Shown one piece after another: positions 60,605-64,000 of a stretch of DNA of 64,000 nt; position 1 is the stretch's first letter; each line of letters begins with the position of its first letter. The notes under the pieces were generated by a model. That model made no database searches, was not told the DNA's origin, and saw only the letters and a list, made by a program, of their open reading frames with translations. The position numbers were made by a program, and so were the translations under genes. The stretch is from Symbiodinium sp. CCMP2592 (Eukaryota; Sar; Dinophyceae; Suessiales; Symbiodiniaceae), in assembly GCA_905221615.1 (NCBI GenBank), contig CAJNDT010006025.1, forward strand, positions 998,078-1,062,077, written 5' to 3'.

Positions 60605-62641
60605 CTCCGCAATCTACTGGGCCGACACCACCACCATCATCATCTGAAGGACCATCTGGTTTGGGGTCTTCACGCGGCTCATCTGGAGGACCATCTGGTT
60701 TGGGGTCTTCACCCGGTTCATCTGGAGGACCATCTGGTTTGGGGCCTTCACACGGTTCATCTGGAGGACCATCTGCTTTGAAGTCTTCCTCCGGTTCAGG
60801 CATGGTATATGCTCCAACCAAGAAGTACCGATAGTCGTTGTGGTTGGGGTCGACCGACTTGGTTCTGAACGGACCCACTACATCCAAACTCAGACAATGA
60901 ACATCAGGATGCCGAATGCGCTTGTGAAGACGACCCGTGCCTTTAGCCGTTACGCAAGTCTTGCACCTTCGGTCGTAGGGCTGGTGGTTGTTGACGACGT
61001 GGGTTTTCCATCGCTGCAGCTCCTCATTCGAAAGTCCCTCTAAGAACTTCTTAGGGTCTGCATCTAGCCGTTTCATCCATCGCGCAACTTGTAGGCCTTC
61101 GGGGGCCTTCCACCAGAGCTCCATGGCCTTCACAAGCACCTCCTTGAACTCCTTAGTCCACTTTGTAGAAGAATCCCCAGTATCCGGATACGGCTCCGGT
61201 ATGACCATATTCGTCACCAAGTTCGAATCGATCTCTTCCAAGCACAACTGGTCCAACACCGTGCCCCAAGACGCCCTCACCGTAGGCCATCTCGAAAACT
61301 CAGTAGCCTTGATCACCTTCTGAACTCTGCTACCTTCCAGCACCATGAACACTGGGGCTCCAGACGAAGATGCCCTAGCAGCCTTGGCGACGGTGAACAA
61401 CCATAGCTGCTTCAACAACAACTGCGCATCGGCCTCGGTCCTTGCGGGCGGTGCTCCAAGGATACCATCCAATCTTCCCGTAGCTGCCGCCCAAAGCAAA
61501 CATCGGTACACTCCGGAAACCTTGAACAAGTCGTAGGCCAAGGACTTTGCAATGTCGACCTCAACAACAACCCGGGAATCCTCAAGGACCTTGAACACTG
61601 GATCCGCTCCTCGTCCGTCTCCAGCGTACAAATGTAGAATCCACGGCATCGTCATCATTCGCTTTCGCCTTTGCCTGGAACATGGGATCGCCTTGAGGTA
61701 GTTCCAACCCGCTTTGTCCGTGAGCTCGACTTGCTCCGCCAACGCGCTCCTTTCAGCCTCAGTCAGACTCGCAAAAGGGGAGTCCTCCGACGACAATGCG
61801 CTGAGCTGATCTGCCCTGCGCCCGCTCCCAAGGAACTCCTCCAAATGCCTAGCCCAGGGTTTCTCCTGGTTCCACATCCACAAGCTCTTCTGGGTGTTAC
61901 GAACGGACTCCCTGAGGTTCCTGACTTTGTGCTCTTCAAGCTCGCGTATCAAGACCAAAGCACAAGCCTCTCCGATCAAAGGGCAGCTTCCCACCACCTG
62001 CGGTCGGATCAACCCAAACTGAGGATGTCGTATTTCAAGGCCTCTCCGTCTCGTCCACTGAAGGTCACACCCGAGATCTTGCACAAGAGACCCAAGCGGA
62101 ACTATCGGGGAGACATCCTCGTTTCCCTTTGCCGGAACCGACAGTAGGGTACCGCCCTTGTTTTGAGCCAGTGTCACTTCAGAGCCCGTTGCCAATTGCA
62201 CCGTGACCCGGTCAGCCTGGCGCAGCTCCTCGTCGGTCCCAGTTCGGAACGCATGTGAAGCCCCCGAGTCCAACAGACCTGTCCTTCCAGTCTGGGGGTG
62301 GCATTTGTGAGCCACCGTGGCATTCTCAACCTGAGTAGTTGACAACGACACTGACCTCAACTGCCTCATCTCCCTCAGCATTGCATTTGCCTGCTCCAAA
62401 AGCTGCTTCATCTCGCCTTCAGGTGACACCGGAGGCGACGAAGTTGCTCCCGAGGGTTGGGTAGTAGAAGATGAGGTCGGCGTAGGAGTCACCTGAGGCT
62501 GAAGGGGCTGAAGGGGCTGAGGTTGTTCCAAGGTTGTAGTAGGAGTCGTTGCCGTTGAAGCCGCAAGTTGTGCCACCGCTGGTCCCTTCTGTGAGCCTTG
62601 TTTCCCGGCGCCCTTTGCTGAAGGGCTGGAAGGATTCCTTT
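60579..62641 (-). pseudogene. copia pol: protease, zinc site and first integrase Asp
   Basis: The frame opens at 62756 but overlaps gag until 62642. Aspartic protease L-L-D-S-G-A-S-H-A-F is at about residue 163. The about 420 residues between are typical of the expanded dinoflagellate copia pol and carry no known motif. The GAG-pre-integrase zinc site T-H-V-V-N-N-H-Q-P-Y-D-R-R-C-K-T-C (H-x4-H-x7-C-x2-C) is near residue 585. The first integrase Asp is in L-S-L-D-V-V-G-P-F (about 625). It ends in an acidic Pro/Asp repeat (separate entry) and a stop at 60579. Confidence 0.8.
60649..60804 (-). repeat. 39-bp coding minisatellite, four copies
   Basis: GGACCATCTGGTTTGGGG starts at 60649, 60688 and 60727, with a variant at 60766, exactly 39 bp apart. 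On the - frame the 13-residue unit is D-G-P-P-D-E-P-x-E-x-P-K-P. It inserts between the first integrase Asp and the rest of the core. Confidence 0.9.
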
Positions 62642-64000
62642 TTATACTGGACACGCAGACTGCTGATGTTGGTTGCTGCCACACGTCCAGCATCTTCCAG
62701 CCTTCTCCTTCTTGTTGAAGTTGTGGGAGAAAGTACATGATGAGCCCCGGGTACACCCGGCATCCGTCAAGAAGAACCGGCTAGGAGTCGTGGCCCTCGT
62801 CTTTGGCTGGGGCGACGGCGGAGAAAGACCTCCAGCTGCATCCCCGGCCGCATTGATGTTTTTCAGCTTGGCAGCCTCCGTCCCACCTGAGGGTGCCGTA
62901 GGGGATGTTCTCGTTGGAGCCATAGTCTGAAGTTCCGCAAGGATTGCATTGTGGTAGCGGAGCACTCCATTATGGTCCGGGCGGCTGTGCAGCTGCAGCT
63001 CATTTTTAGTCAATGCCACCCTGAACTTCACATCAGCATTGGCATCGAGCACCTTGGTGGTCAGCCTTTCAACGCCCTTCAGTAGTACTGAAGCGTCCGG
63101 GATAGCAATGCCAATGTCCTCGGCTCTCTGAAGATATCTTCTCCATCTCCTCAGCTGAGCAATACATGCATGCACGTCCTCGGTCCCGGTCTGTCCTTCC
63201 AAGTGCTTTAAGATCGTGCTCCTCTCTGCTGTCCCGCCTGGCTGGTACAACACGTACATCCGGAAGAGGAGCTCAGCCACCGTCGAAATCCTGTGCGTGA
63301 TCACCTCTTCCTTCGCCGTCTTCTGTAGCGCACCCAAGAGGAGCGTCATCACCTTTCGCTCCAACCGAGACCAACGAGGATCTCGGAGCTCCTCTGGTAT
63401 CACCGGCATCAAACTGAGTCTCTGAAGTGGGGAAGCGGCATTATACTGGTCGTAAGTCGTCCTTGCCACCTCCAAACACGCAGAAAACCACAAGGAGGCT
63501 TTGTCCGAAAGACTCCCTATAATCTGCTCCGCCTCATAAACCCAGTCCGCAAACTCCACCGCCGAGTCCTGGCCCACCGCCGGCATCATGGGTAGGTCCA
63601 CAGAACTCTTCACATCTCCCTCAGGCCGACCAAGGTAAGCCTGCTGGAGCTGCGTCATGCTCTTCATGAGCACTTCCATTGGATCCAAAGCTTGGGATCC
63701 AGTGCCGCTGGCTCCCGTCGCGGGAGCTGGTCCTGAAGATCGTGCCGGAGCTGTCGTCGCTCCACCGTAGCCAGATCCAGAAGGAACTCCTTGGCCCTCT
63801 GGTCCAGGTGGATGTCCTGCAACTCTTCTATCACCGGCTTTATGACCATCAAGATCACCTACTCGCCCTTTTAGGCCTTGTAAAAGAGGATGTCCCGGAA
63901 CCCGTCGTAATCCAGAATGATCCTCTTCCTGCGCTACAGAACCTTGGAGTAGTCCAGGAGGAATTCCAAGACCTCGCTCTTGGTTGGGCCCCGGGGCCCT
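62642..64000 (-). CDS. copia gag, N-terminus beyond the window
   Basis: The frame is open from the right edge. The first about 100 visible residues are Gly/Pro-rich (P-G-P-E-G-Q-G-V-P-S-G-S-G-Y-G-G). The body from 63679 (M-E-V-L-M-K-S-M-T-Q-L-Q-Q-A-Y-L) is helical and includes F-A-D-W-V-Y-E-A-E-Q and L-L-G-A-L-Q-K-T-A-K-E-E-V, like capsid regions of copia gag. Near the end are a C-x5-C-x3-H CCCH-like finger (CTRGSSCTFSH) and a CCHC knuckle (CWTCGSNQHQQSAC, C-x2-C-x4-H-x4-C) for RNA packaging. Stop TAA at 62642. pol continues in the -1 frame at once (I-K-R-N-P-S-S-P). Confidence 0.82.
   Translation of the reverse strand, partial: RAPGPNQERGLGIPPGLLQGSVAQEEDHSGLRRVPGHPLLQGLKGRVGDLDGHKAGDRRVAGHPPGPEGQGVPSGSGYGGATTAPARSSGPAPATGASGTGSQALDPMEVLMKSMTQLQQAYLGRPEGDVKSSVDLPMMPAVGQDSAVEFADWVYEAEQIIGSLSDKASLWFSACLEVARTTYDQYNAASPLQRLSLMPVIPEELRDPRWSRLERKVMTLLLGALQKTAKEEVITHRISTVAELLFRMYVLYQPGGTAERSTILKHLEGQTGTEDVHACIAQLRRWRRYLQRAEDIGIAIPDASVLLKGVERLTTKVLDANADVKFRVALTKNELQLHSRPDHNGVLRYHNAILAELQTMAPTRTSPTAPSGGTEAAKLKNINAAGDAAGGLSPPSPQPKTRATTPSRFFLTDAGCTRGSSCTFSHNFNKKEKAGRCWTCGSNQHQQSACPV

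Larger units (their letters stand above)
58820..64000 (-). mobile_element. Ty1/copia-type LTR retrotransposon, right part cut by the window edge
   Basis: On the - strand, from the right edge: gag with zinc knuckle, aspartic protease, GAG-pre-integrase zinc site, integrase catalytic core and C-terminal domain, then a SAP-like domain interrupted at 58820 by the non-LTR element and resumed at 53547. No LTR is visible in the window. Three frame changes (about 62640, 60600 and 59065) break the polyprotein. The integrase lies before where RT would be, the copia order. RT and RNase H are not found. Confidence 0.85.

Overview
The window looks like nuclear DNA of a dinoflagellate, probably of the Symbiodiniaceae type. 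This is inferred from four things seen together. (1) A nucleus-encoded plastid cytochrome c6 gene carries a signal peptide followed by an FVAP-like transit motif and then a lumen-targeting segment. (2) Many short GC-rich exon-like islands sit in long AT-richer DNA, often bounded by AG|GC, AG|GA or AG|GT junctions. (3) Degenerate CCCTAAA/TTTAGGG telomere-like repeats are everywhere. (4) The right end holds LTR and non-LTR retrotransposons, including a non-LTR element with an OTU-type cysteine protease domain. No rRNA, tRNA or CRISPR array was recognised.

Layout. 1-53 kb is mostly repeat-rich DNA: telomere-like arrays, AT microsatellites, and at least eight families of short (about 70-190 bp) inverted-repeat elements that look like MITEs. 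All convincing exon-like islands here read on the + strand. The best set encodes pieces of thrombospondin type-1 (TSP1) repeats: one fairly complete module at 4720-4798 and an ordered series of N- and C-half modules at 30901, 33043, 34972, 35642, 37322, 38343, 38966, 40860 and 44725. The cytochrome c6 gene (petJ) lies at 41356-41920, inside that series. Its mature domain keeps the CxxCH haem site, but the usual Met axial ligand is Leu. The 3' end of another gene, two phase-matched exons with a GTAAGC donor, is at 48668-49150. Other single exon-like islands could not be assigned.

53.3-64 kb holds two nested retrotransposons on the - strand. A Ty1/copia-type element (gag, protease, integrase, then a SAP-like domain) enters from the right edge and carries several frameshifts. 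A non-LTR element of about 5.3 kb (OTU protease, reverse transcriptase, RNase H; no endonuclease seen) has inserted into the SAP-like region. It is flanked by a 14-bp target-site duplication (53534-53547 and 58820-58833) and ends in a short (ATTTG)n tail. Both elements are broken.

Confidence is high for the retrotransposon domains, the target-site duplication, petJ and the repeats. It is moderate for the TSP1 exons and the 48.7-49.2 kb gene, and low for the isolated exon-like islands, whose frames and splice sites need transcript evidence.
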